A stretch of DNA of 25,603 nucleotides from a virus. Below are positions 1 to 5,798 of this stretch, one piece after another (the first letter of the stretch is position 1; the number at the start of each line of letters is the position of its first letter). The stretch lies in the IMG/VR virus record IMGVR_UViG_3300033550_000032, positions 1-25,603 of that record; one strand, written 5' to 3'. A model generated the notes under the pieces. It had not been told where the DNA came from. It worked only from the letters and a program-made list of their open reading frames with translations, and did not search any database. A program made the position numbers and the translations under genes.

Positions 1-34
1 TTTGCTGCAAATTCGCGCCAAGGGATAACCACGA

Positions 35-51
35 CCCGCCCTCACGGCGGG
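35..51 (+). terminator. Short GC hairpin, weak terminator candidate
   Basis: CCCGCC (35-40) pairs perfectly with GGCGGG (46-51) around a 5-base loop. No T-run follows, so it is not a convincing terminator alone. Its stem core is the same as that of the next hairpin at 68-90, so the two look like a tandem pair closing whatever lies left of the window. Confidence 0.3.
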
Positions 52-67
52 CACCGCAGTGTGACAC

Positions 68-98
68 AAACCCGCCTCCATGGCGGGTTTTACATTTT
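68..98 (+). terminator. Rho-independent terminator
   Basis: AAACCCGCC (68-76) pairs perfectly with GGCGGGTTT (82-90) around the loop TCCAT, followed by TACATTTT. A 9-bp GC-rich stem with a T-rich tail is a standard intrinsic terminator on the + strand. It would insulate the replication gene from transcription entering from the left. The A-rich left arm also makes it partly usable on the - strand. Confidence 0.65.
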
Positions 99-117
99 GC
101 TGAAAAGGGTTTAGCAT
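89..117 (+). promoter_or_regulatory. Possible sigma70 promoter for the replication gene
   Basis: TTTACA (89-94, five of six to TTGACA) is followed after 17 bases by TAGCAT (112-117, four of six to TATAAT). Transcription would begin near 124, at the 5' strand of the long structured element at 121-218. The -35 overlaps the T-tail of the preceding terminator. The -10 carries the heptamer GTTTAGC (109-115), which recurs in other intergenic regions of the window. Identified only by reading. Confidence 0.35.
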
Positions 118-120
118 CCG

Positions 121-218
121 GGGTGCCAACCTTTAGAAACAAGTGAGCCCCGGAGGGGGTACTGCACCGGTTTACTTGGCCGGAAGGGTTGGCGCCCGCA
201 GTGCCTCCTCCGGGGCTC
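121..218 (+). other. Interlocked inverted repeats (pseudoknot or RNA switch) in the primase 5' leader
   Basis: Two long pairings are interleaved in the order A-B-A'-B'. Helix A pairs 121-134 with 184-197: 14 continuous base pairs, two of them G-U. Helix B pairs 145-165 with 198-218: 21 continuous base pairs, two of them G-U. A small CCGG/CCGG hairpin (167-170 with 180-183) lies between. A' and B' are directly adjacent and the A-to-B linker is only 10 bases, so both full helices may not fit at once. They may be partial pseudoknot partners or mutually exclusive states. The element lies between a possible promoter and the primase start. I do not recognise it as a known RNA family. Confidence 0.6.
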
Positions 219-246
219 TCGTCATTTTGAGACGGAGTAATCACAC

Positions 247-279
247 ATGGTTACGTTTTACGCATGGGGCGCTGCATGA
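247..279 (+). CDS. Possible 10-aa leader peptide overlapping the primase start
   Basis: An ATG at 247 follows a GGAG (234-237) and opens a 10-codon frame (MVTFYAWGAA) whose TGA stop overlaps the ATG at 276 as ATGA. This is the only well-spaced ribosome binding site before the primase, so terminating ribosomes may restart at 276. The sequence TTTTACGCATGGGGCG inside it is a near match to the GTACGCATAG motif found before other genes, so the frame may be incidental. No codon-level evidence is possible at this length. Confidence 0.3.
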   Translation: MVTFYAWGAA

Positions 280-2486
280 AGCACCCCGATCTCGTCAAGG
301 CCCTGGAGCCGATCACCAGCCGGGTGCGCACCGACATCTGCTGGAAGAAGACCGACGACGGCCCCCGGCGCATCGATGCGCCGCTCACGGCCGCGAAGCT
401 GGACAAGCACGTGAATGGCGGACCTGCCTATGGCGCGGCGCCGATCCGCCCGGGCCAGACCACCACCATGGTGGCCGTGCTCGACCTGGATAGCCACAAG
501 GGCGAGACATCCTGGCCCGACATGCTGGTGGCGGCGCAGGCGCTGATCGACGAGCTGGAGGCGTATGGCATGGCGCCGCTGGCCTTCCGCTCCACGGGTG
601 GCAGGGGCCTGCACCTGTACCTGCTGTGGGAGCAGCCGCAGGACGCCTACAGTGTGCGCGTGTTGCTTCGCATGGTGCTGGAGGCCCGGGGGTTCAAGCC
701 GGGTGACGGCGGGGTCGCCAAGAAAGAGGTGGAGATTTTCCCCAAACAGAACAGTGTGGCCGAGGGCAAGTTCGGCAACATGTTCATCCTGCCACTGGCC
801 GGCGCCAGCGTGCCGCTGTGCCCCCTGACCCTGGCTGACCTAGCCAAGGACGACGCCGCTGCGATGGAGTGGCCGCTCTCGCCGGCCGTGCCCGTGGTGG
901 CGCGCGAGATCGTCGAGCGCCCGGTGGTGACGGGGGCCGATGCCGGGATCGAACGCATGCGCGCGGCACTGGCGGCCATCCCCAACGAAGGCGACGGTCT
1001 GCCCTATGACCAGTGGCGCGATCTCGCCTTCGCCGTGCACAACGGCGCTGGGGAGGCGGGCCTGGCCCTGCTGCACGAATTCAGCGCCCGATCGGACAAG
1101 TACACCCCCGAGTTCCTGGACGAACGCGTGTGGCCCTACATCAGCGACGACAACGGGGCCGAGAACGGGGCGATCACCGTCGGCACGTTGTGGCGCGTGG
1201 CGCGCGAGCACGGCTGGCAGGAGGACGTGGCGGCCGAGTTCGAGGCGCTGCCGGCGCTGGTGGATGCCAAGGGCCGGCCCGAGGCGCCCATGCCGCGATT
1301 TCGCCGTACCGAGAAAGGGATCATAATAGCGTGTGTCGAAAACCTCACCCTGGCCATGCGCGATCCGCGCTGCGCCGGTGTGCGCATCCGCTTCGACGAG
1401 TTCCGGGCCGAGATCATGCTGGCCAGCCCCGAGAAGGACGCGGATGACTGGCGCAGCTTCACCGACGCCGACTACACCCGCCTGCAGATCCACCTCGAAC
1501 AGAACGGATTCTCCAAGATCAGCCGCGAGGCGCTGCGCGACGTGGTGTGGCTGGTGGCTGACGAGAACCGGTTCGACTCGGCCAAGGAGTGGATCGGCAC
1601 ACTCGCCCACGACGGCCGGCGGCGCATCGATACCTTCCTGTCTATCTATATGGGCGTGGCCGACACGCCGTACACCCGCGCGGTGTCCCGCTACATCTGG
1701 ACGGCGCTGGCCGGGCGCGTGCTCGACCCGGGCTGCGAGGCGCCCATGGTGCCCGTGTTCGTGGGCGAGCAGGGCGCGGGCAAGACGCGCGCCGTCAAGG
1801 CGCTGTCACCGGCCCCTGACTTCTTCACCGAGCTGAACCTGGCCGAGCGCGACGCGGAGGCCAGCCGGCGCATGCGCGGGCGGCTGGTGGTGGAGTTGGG
1901 CGAGTTGCGGGGGCTGCACACGCGCGATGCGGAGTCCATCAAGGCGTTCATCAGCCGCACCCATGAGGAGTGGCGCGTGCTCTACAAGGAGTTCAACACC
2001 ACGTTCGCCCGGCGCTTCCTGTTCTTTGGGACCACCAACCAGGAGGAGTTCCTGGCCGACGAGACAGGCGAGCGGCGCTGGCTGCCGGTCAAGGTGGGGC
2101 GCTGCGATGTGGTGGCCGTGCAGCGCGACGTGCTCCAGCTGTGGGCCGAGGGGCGCGACGCCTTCACCACGGCCGGGATCGACTGGGCCGACGCCGAGCG
2201 CTTGGCGCGCGGTGTGCACGCCGATCACAAGATCAGCGACCCGTGGACGCCGCTGATCGAGGCGTGGCTGAAGGACGCGGATGTGATGGATGAGGGGGGT
2301 GCGCCTGAAACGCGCGAATTTTTGCAGGTTGTGGACGTGCTGCAAGGCGCGATCCGACTGACGGCCGAGCGCATCGGAAAGCGCGAAGAAATGCGCGTTA
2401 GCAAAATTTTGCAGAGTTTGGGGTATGTGCGGGTGACGAAATGGGTGGAAAAGAAAGCGCGCAAGGTTTGGGCGAAGGGAACCTAA
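276..2486 (+). CDS. Replicative primase-helicase fusion (TOTE-type primase, PriCT-2, VirE-like ATPase)
   Basis: Predicted DNA replication protein of 736 aa that would synthesise primers and unwind DNA in the infected cell. The N-terminal part is an archaeo-eukaryotic-type primase as seen in TOTE conflict-system primases: the metal-binding LDLD pair (D70, D72), the STGGRGLHLYLLW strand about residues 106-118, then EIFPKQ and GNMFILPL. Residues about 221-311 look like a primase C-terminal PriCT-2 domain. The C-terminal half is a virulence-associated-E type P-loop ATPase with Walker A GEQGAGKT (497-504), an acidic VVELGEL strand about 538-544, and FFGTTNQEEFL then GERRWLPVKVG. An in-frame ATG at 264 has no ribosome binding site; 276 has GGGG upstream and an ATGA overlap with a leader frame, so I chose it. 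The gene stands alone, followed by repeats that may be its origin. Confidence 0.9.
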   Translation: MKHPDLVKALEPITSRVRTDICWKKTDDGPRRIDAPLTAAKLDKHVNGGPAYGAAPIRPGQTTTMVAVLDLDSHKGETSWPDMLVAAQALIDELEAYGMAPLAFRSTGGRGLHLYLLWEQPQDAYSVRVLLRMVLEARGFKPGDGGVAKKEVEIFPKQNSVAEGKFGNMFILPLAGASVPLCPLTLADLAKDDAAAMEWPLSPAVPVVAREIVERPVVTGADAGIERMRAALAAIPNEGDGLPYDQWRDLAFAVHNGAGEAGLALLHEFSARSDKYTPEFLDERVWPYISDDNGAENGAITVGTLWRVAREHGWQEDVAAEFEALPALVDAKGRPEAPMPRFRRTEKGIIIACVENLTLAMRDPRCAGVRIRFDEFRAEIMLASPEKDADDWRSFTDADYTRLQIHLEQNGFSKISREALRDVVWLVADENRFDSAKEWIGTLAHDGRRRIDTFLSIYMGVADTPYTRAVSRYIWTALAGRVLDPGCEAPMVPVFVGEQGAGKTRAVKALSPAPDFFTELNLAERDAEASRRMRGRLVVELGELRGLHTRDAESIKAFISRTHEEWRVLYKEFNTTFARRFLFFGTTNQEEFLADETGERRWLPVKVGRCDVVAVQRDVLQLWAEGRDAFTTAGIDWADAERLARGVHADHKISDPWTPLIEAWLKDADVMDEGGAPETREFLQVVDVLQGAIRLTAERIGKREEMRVSKILQSLGYVRVTKWVEKKARKVWAKGT

Positions 2487-2654
2487 CCACCTGATACCAC
2501 CTCGAAAATGAGGTGGTAATGTTCCAAGTCCTTGATTTTAAAGGCTTCTTACCACCCTTACCACCCTTACCACCTTTATAGTTGTTACATGTGTGTAAAT
2601 AGGGAGAAATAGGAGGTTTTAGGAAGTAGGTGGTGTGGTGGTAAGGGTGGTAAG
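2484..2654. repeat. CTTACCACC iteron-like block, candidate replication origin
   Basis: Three tandem copies of CTTACCACC lie at 2548-2574. Two tandem copies of its reverse complement GGTGGTAAG lie at 2637-2654, giving a perfect 18-bp inverted repeat around a 62-base core that is AT-rich for this genome. To the left, TACCACCTC (2495-2503) and GAGGTGGTA (2510-2518) form a perfect 9-bp hairpin with the same ACCACC core. Further cores occur at 2487 and 2629. No gene is seen in the 209 bases between the primase-helicase and the HTH gene. Iterons around an AT-rich core beside a replication initiator gene are the usual layout of a phage or plasmid origin; that role is inferred. Confidence 0.65.
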
Positions 2655-2680
2655 GCGCCCGGCCTTGGGCGCCGTCTTTT
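2654..2680 (+). terminator. Rho-independent terminator after the primase and repeat block
   Basis: GGCGCCC (2654-2660) pairs perfectly with GGGCGCC (2667-2673) around GGCCTT, followed by GTCTTTT. It overlaps the last base of the second GGTGGTAAG repeat. It would end primase transcription before the HTH gene at 2696. Confidence 0.6.
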
Positions 2681-2695
2681 GGACGGGAGGGCAAC

Positions 2696-2932
2696 ATGGA
2701 AAAGCGTGTTGTGGCAGTGGGCGACAAGGGCGCCCGGGTCGGGGAGGACCATGGCCGGGCACGGCTCACCAACCACGAGGTGGAGCTGATCCGCCGGCTG
2801 TACGCGGAGGGTGTGAGGTGCGTGGACCTGGCCGAGAAGTTCGAGACGACGAAGTCAACGATCAATGACATCGTGAAGGGCCGGCGGCGGGTGGGCGTGG
2901 CAGTGGGGTGGCGGACAGTGGTTTTGGGGTAG
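2696..2932 (+). CDS. Small helix-turn-helix DNA-binding protein
   Basis: Hypothetical 78-aa protein with one visible domain, a helix-turn-helix at about residues 24-65: LTNHEVELIRRLYAEG, then VDLAEKF, TTKSTINDIVKG and RRR. This is the pattern seen in recombinase-type and HNH-associated HTH domains of phage proteins. No catalytic domain is attached. A strong GGGAGGG ribosome binding site lies 5 bases before the ATG. It sits alone between a terminator and the terminase genes, and its TAG stop (2930-2932) overlaps the first GTACGCATAG motif. It could bind the adjacent repeats (replication) or the recurrent motif (late gene control). The sequence does not tell which. The tail after residue 66 is Gly/Val-rich and may be unstructured. 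Confidence 0.75.
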   Translation: MEKRVVAVGDKGARVGEDHGRARLTNHEVELIRRLYAEGVRCVDLAEKFETTKSTINDIVKGRRRVGVAVGWRTVVLG

Positions 2933-2941
2933 TACGCATAG
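2932..2941 (+). promoter_or_regulatory. GTACGCATAG motif copy 1, before the terminase genes
   Basis: The first of four exact copies of the 10-mer, 29 bases upstream of the TerS start used here (20 from the alternative ATG at 2962). It is followed by CGGCG, as in copy 4. No host-like -35/-10 pair is evident. Likely a promoter or activator site for the packaging genes. Unlike the other copies it is not followed by a strong hairpin. Confidence 0.55.
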
Positions 2942-2970
2942 CGGCGGCTGTGTTTAGCAAAATGCGGGGC

Positions 2971-3465
2971 ATGACTGGACGCCCTAGCACCTTCAAACCC
3001 GAAACAGCCTCGCTGATCTGCGAGCGCATTGCGCGCGGGGAATCCCTTCGGAGTATCTGCAAGGACGATGGAATGCCCGATCAGTCCACGGTGTTCCGTT
3101 GGCTGCGAGATGTGGACGGCTTCCACAAGCAGTACGCGCGAGCGAGAGAAGACCAGGCCGAGCTGTACCTGGACCAGATCATCGAAATCAGCGACGACGG
3201 ATCGAACGACACCTACACGGACGACGACGGCAACAAGAAAACCGACTGGGATGTGATCGCGCGGTCCAAGCTGCGCGTGGACGCCCGCAAATGGGCCATG
3301 TCCAAGCTGGCGCCGAAGAAGTACGGCGAGCGCGTGGCTCAGGAGATCAGCGGCCCTGACGGCGGCCCTATCCCCACCGATGACGCCTCGGCCGCCGCGC
3401 GCCTGGCCAAACTGCTGGCGATCGGCCAGCAGCGCAAGGACGAGGACGACGAGCCGCTGGTATGA
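2971..3465 (+). CDS. terS: Terminase small subunit (Sf6-like)
   Basis: Small subunit of the DNA packaging motor, 164 aa, which binds the phage packaging site and loads the large subunit. Residues 4-46 (RPSTFKPETASLICERIARG then SLRSICKDDGMPDQSTVFRWL) form the N-terminal helix-turn-helix typical of Sf6-type small terminases. A helical oligomerisation part follows (about 52-75) and an acidic linker (75-90). The conserved RVDARKWAMSKLAPKKYG stretch is at about 102-119. The frame is open from 2908, but MTGRPS at 2971 matches family starts; ATG 2962 is the alternative and 2908 would include a non-homologous leader. The stop overlaps the TerL start as ATGA, so the two are translationally coupled. 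Confidence 0.88.
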   Translation: MTGRPSTFKPETASLICERIARGESLRSICKDDGMPDQSTVFRWLRDVDGFHKQYARAREDQAELYLDQIIEISDDGSNDTYTDDDGNKKTDWDVIARSKLRVDARKWAMSKLAPKKYGERVAQEISGPDGGPIPTDDASAAARLAKLLAIGQQRKDEDDEPLV

Positions 3466-5066
3466 GCCCGCAGGAGATCGCCGCCCTGCTGCCCTACCTC
3501 ACCGCTGCAGAGCGCGCCGAGGTGGACGCCATCCTGGCAGCCGACAAAGCCATCTGGCGGCCGCTGCCGGGGCCGCAGATCATGGCCTACCAGTCCGAGG
3601 CCACCATCATCGGCTACGGTGGCGCGGCGGGCGGAGGCAAGACCGATCTAGCCTGCGGCAAGACCCTCACGCAGCACCGTAAGGCGATGATCCTGCGCCG
3701 GGTAGGTACAGAGCTCACCGGCATCAACGATCGCCTGGAGGAGCTTCTGGGCACCAAGGATGGCTACAACGGTAAGGACAACATCTGGCGCATCAAGCGG
3801 CGCGACGGCGTGCCGCTGCAGATCGAGCTCGGCGCCGTGCCCAATGCCGGCGACGAGAAGAAATTCCAGGGCCGCCCGCATGACCTGCTGGTGTTCGACG
3901 AGGCCACGAACTTCCTGATCTCGCAGATCCGCTTCCTGCTCGGCTGGCTGCGCTCCACGGTGGCCGGCCAGCGCTGTCAGGCCCTGTTCACGTTCAACCC
4001 GCCCACCAGCGCGGAAGGCCGTTGGGTGATCGAGTTCTTCGCGCCCTGGCTCGATGACAAGTTCCCCAACCGGGCCAAGCCGGGCGAGATCCGCTACGCC
4101 GCCAGCCTGCCGGCCAGCGCAAACCACCCCAATGGGCGCGATGTGTGGGTCGATGGGCCGGCGCCCTTCGTGCTGGTCGATGGCGAGCCCAGCTACGCCT
4201 TCGACCCGAAGCAGCACGCGCCCGACGACATCATCACGCCGCAGTCGCGCACGTTCATTCCGTCGCGCATCAGTGATAACCCTTACCTGCTGGGGACTGG
4301 CTACATGGCACAGCTGCAATCGCTCCCGGAACCCCTGCGTAGCCAGATGCTCAAGGGCGACTTCGCCGCCGGCATGGAGGACGACCCGTGGCAGGTCATC
4401 CCCACGGCCTGGGTGGAGGCCGCCATGGGCCGATGGAAGGCGCGCACGCCCAAACCCCGCATGGATTCCATGGGCGTGGACGTGGCGCGCGGCGGCAAGG
4501 ACCAGACCGTCATCGCCTGCCGCCACGGCAACTGGTACGACGAGCTGCTGGTCTACCCCGGCACCGAGACACCCGACGGCCCGCGCGTGGCTGGGCTCGT
4601 GATCGCCGCCATGCGCGACCGTGCGCCGGTGCACATCGACGTGATCGGCGTGGGCGCCAGCCCCTACGATTTCCTGCGCCAGGCCGGTCAGCAGGTCACG
4701 GGCGTCAACGTGGCCGAGAAGGCCACCGAGAGCGACAAGTCCGGGCGCCTCGGCTTCTCGAACCAGCGCGCCCAGCTGTGGTGGAAGCTGCGCGAAGACC
4801 TCGATCCGGCCAACGACACGGGCATCGCCCTGCCGTCGGACCAGCGCCTGTTGGCCGATCTGTGCGCCCCGCGTTGGCACCTGCAGGGCCGCACGATCTA
4901 CGTGGAGAGCCGCGAGGAGATCATCGATCGTATTGGGCGCAGCCCGGACTACGCCAGCGCGCTGATGCTGGCCCGGCTGGACACGCCGCGCCGCTCGGAC
5001 CTGCCGGGTACGCATAGGGGCGCGCGCGGTGCGTACGATCCGTACGCAAATCTCACCAAACGCTAA
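3462..5066 (+). CDS. terL: Terminase large subunit
   Basis: Packaging ATPase and nuclease of 534 aa, which docks on the portal, pumps DNA into the procapsid and cuts the concatemer. Walker A is GGAAGGGKT (53-61) and Walker B is LLVFDEA (142-148, D146/E147). A coupling-type motif follows in FTFNPPT. The C-terminal RNase H-fold nuclease shows its first metal-binding Asp in MGVDVARGG (D340) and further acidic residues in IDVIGVG (D393). All key residues seem present, so it should be functional. It overlaps TerS by four bases. The last 20 codons contain a copy of GTACGCATAG (5008-5017) and a hairpin (5030-5048), so the next unit's control region is embedded in its 3' end. Confidence 0.95.
   Translation: MSPQEIAALLPYLTAAERAEVDAILAADKAIWRPLPGPQIMAYQSEATIIGYGGAAGGGKTDLACGKTLTQHRKAMILRRVGTELTGINDRLEELLGTKDGYNGKDNIWRIKRRDGVPLQIELGAVPNAGDEKKFQGRPHDLLVFDEATNFLISQIRFLLGWLRSTVAGQRCQALFTFNPPTSAEGRWVIEFFAPWLDDKFPNRAKPGEIRYAASLPASANHPNGRDVWVDGPAPFVLVDGEPSYAFDPKQHAPDDIITPQSRTFIPSRISDNPYLLGTGYMAQLQSLPEPLRSQMLKGDFAAGMEDDPWQVIPTAWVEAAMGRWKARTPKPRMDSMGVDVARGGKDQTVIACRHGNWYDELLVYPGTETPDGPRVAGLVIAAMRDRAPVHIDVIGVGASPYDFLRQAGQQVTGVNVAEKATESDKSGRLGFSNQRAQLWWKLREDLDPANDTGIALPSDQRLLADLCAPRWHLQGRTIYVESREEIIDRIGRSPDYASALMLARLDTPRRSDLPGTHRGARGAYDPYANLTKR
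5008..5017 (+). promoter_or_regulatory. GTACGCATAG motif copy 2, inside the terL 3' end
   Basis: Exact copy with extended context GGGTACGCATAGGGGCG, 61 bases before the 120-aa gene at 5078. It falls in the final terL codons, so it is kept despite coding constraint. A perfect hairpin begins 13 bases downstream. Confidence 0.55.
5030..5048 (+). promoter_or_regulatory. Perfect hairpin after motif copy 2
   Basis: TGCGTACG (5030-5037) pairs with CGTACGCA (5041-5048) around ATC. The stem contains GTACGC-like sequence, so it also partly resembles the motif itself in both orientations. With no T-run it is not a terminator. It would be near the 5' end of an RNA starting just after the motif. Confidence 0.5.
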
Positions 5067-5077
5067 AGGAGCGGCCT

Positions 5078-5440
5078 ATGTGCGGCCCGGCCGTCGTCCC
5101 CCTCGTTACCGCTGGCATCGCCCTGGCTGGCCAGGTCTATTCGACCAACCAGCAGGAAAAGGCCCAGAACGCCGCCATCGACCGCGACCGCAAGGCGTTC
5201 GATGCGAGCCAGAAGACGCTTGCCGATGCCAACAAGGCACTGGCCAACGTCAACGAGGCCAAGGGCCGCACGCAGCAGGATCTGTCGGCTGCGGCTGGCA
5301 CGGGCACCAACAACCTCGGGTTCCAGAACCAGGGCAGCACGCTCCTGACTGGCTACCAGGGCGTGACCGATCCGCTCTCGCTGTCCGCGCGCCGGCTGTA
5401 CGGCGGCAACAAACCTACGACCCAACTGCTCGGAGCCTGA
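5078..5440 (+). CDS. Small virion-associated-like protein (MC...LLGA type)
   Basis: Hypothetical protein of 120 aa. It starts MCGPAVVPLVTAG with a short hydrophobic stretch (residues 5-20), then a charged, Ala/Gln-rich probable coiled coil (about 25-70), then a Gly/Asn-rich region with STLLTG and a C-terminal LLGA. The N-terminal layout resembles T7 gp14-type ejection proteins, including the gene at 14702 here, but it is shorter. The STLLTG and LLGA elements are shared with the next gene. It has a strong AAAGGAG ribosome binding site and is the first gene after motif copy 2, just before the portal. A minor head or portal-associated role is plausible; no function is assigned. Confidence 0.75.
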   Translation: MCGPAVVPLVTAGIALAGQVYSTNQQEKAQNAAIDRDRKAFDASQKTLADANKALANVNEAKGRTQQDLSAAAGTGTNNLGFQNQGSTLLTGYQGVTDPLSLSARRLYGGNKPTTQLLGA

Positions 5441-5443
5441 GGC

Positions 5444-5491
5444 ATGGACAACCAGCACAAACAAATCGTTCTGAGCCATGTGCGTCGCTAA
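5444..5491 (+). CDS. Possible 15-aa mini-ORF overlapping the next start
   Basis: ATG 5444 opens a 15-codon frame (MDNQHKQIVLSHVRR) ending at TAA 5489-5491, past the ATG at 5478 of the next gene. A GGAG (5431-5434) lies 9 bases upstream, while 5478 itself has only a weak GAG. It may serve to couple translation between the 120-aa and 105-aa genes. Too short to prove as a gene. Confidence 0.25.
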   Translation: MDNQHKQIVLSHVRR

Positions 5492-5795
5492 GATCGCCGA
5501 CCCGGTAGGGGTGTTCAACAACAAGACCACCGCCCGCCTGGCCGACCCGCTGGGGCTGACCGACACGTGGATCGGTGATCCGGCCGACGTGCTGGGCAAG
5601 CGCGCCGCGAAGACGCAGGCCAAGGCCGATGCGCTCGCCGCCGATCAGGCTGCCGCCACGGCGCAGGCCAACCGGCCGCGCCAAGCCAGCAAGGCCCCCG
5701 TGTACGGCCTCGACACCGGCTACGGCGGCGGCGCCTCGGGGTATTCCACCCTGCTCACCGGTTCGGGCGGGGGCGGCACCCTGCTAGGGGCCTGA
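5478..5795 (+). CDS. Small Ala/Gly-rich protein (MC...LLGA type)
   Basis: Hypothetical protein of 105 aa. It starts MCVAKIADPVGVFNNKTT, has a DPLGLTDTWIGDPADVLG segment (about 24-41), an Ala/Gln/Lys-rich probable helix (42-66), and a Gly-rich tail with YSTLLTG and the C-terminal TLLGA. The second-position Cys, the STLLTG element and the LLGA end are shared with the protein at 5078, suggesting two related structural peptides next to the portal. The start has a poor ribosome binding site and may be reached by coupling. It ends just before the portal start. No function is recognised; a minor virion component is the simplest guess from position. Confidence 0.72.
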   Translation: MCVAKIADPVGVFNNKTTARLADPLGLTDTWIGDPADVLGKRAAKTQAKADALAADQAAATAQANRPRQASKAPVYGLDTGYGGGASGYSTLLTGSGGGGTLLGA

Positions 5796-5798
5796 CGC

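Noticed and set aside
121-197. A tRNA-sized (77-base) segment with complementary ends
   Set aside because: No T-arm GTTC loop, anticodon arm or CCA-compatible end. The end pairing is 14 bp, and the second long helix crosses it.
121-218. HDV-like ribozyme
   Set aside because: The order of strands is similar, but the helices (14 and 21 bp) are much too long and no P1.1/P4 or catalytic C region can be identified.
2398-3126. A 242-aa - strand frame across the repeat block
   Set aside because: It reads through the iterons and terminator and overlaps two + strand genes. Its Ser/Pro/Thr-rich sequence has no motif and no ribosome binding site was seen.
3648-5015. A 455-aa open frame on the - strand opposite terL
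   Set aside because: terL shows intact ATPase and nuclease motifs; the reverse frame has none.
5078-5160. Lipoprotein signal at the Met-Cys starts
   Set aside because: Cys at position 2 without a preceding basic region and hydrophobic helix is not a lipobox. T7 gp14 has the same start without being a lipoprotein.
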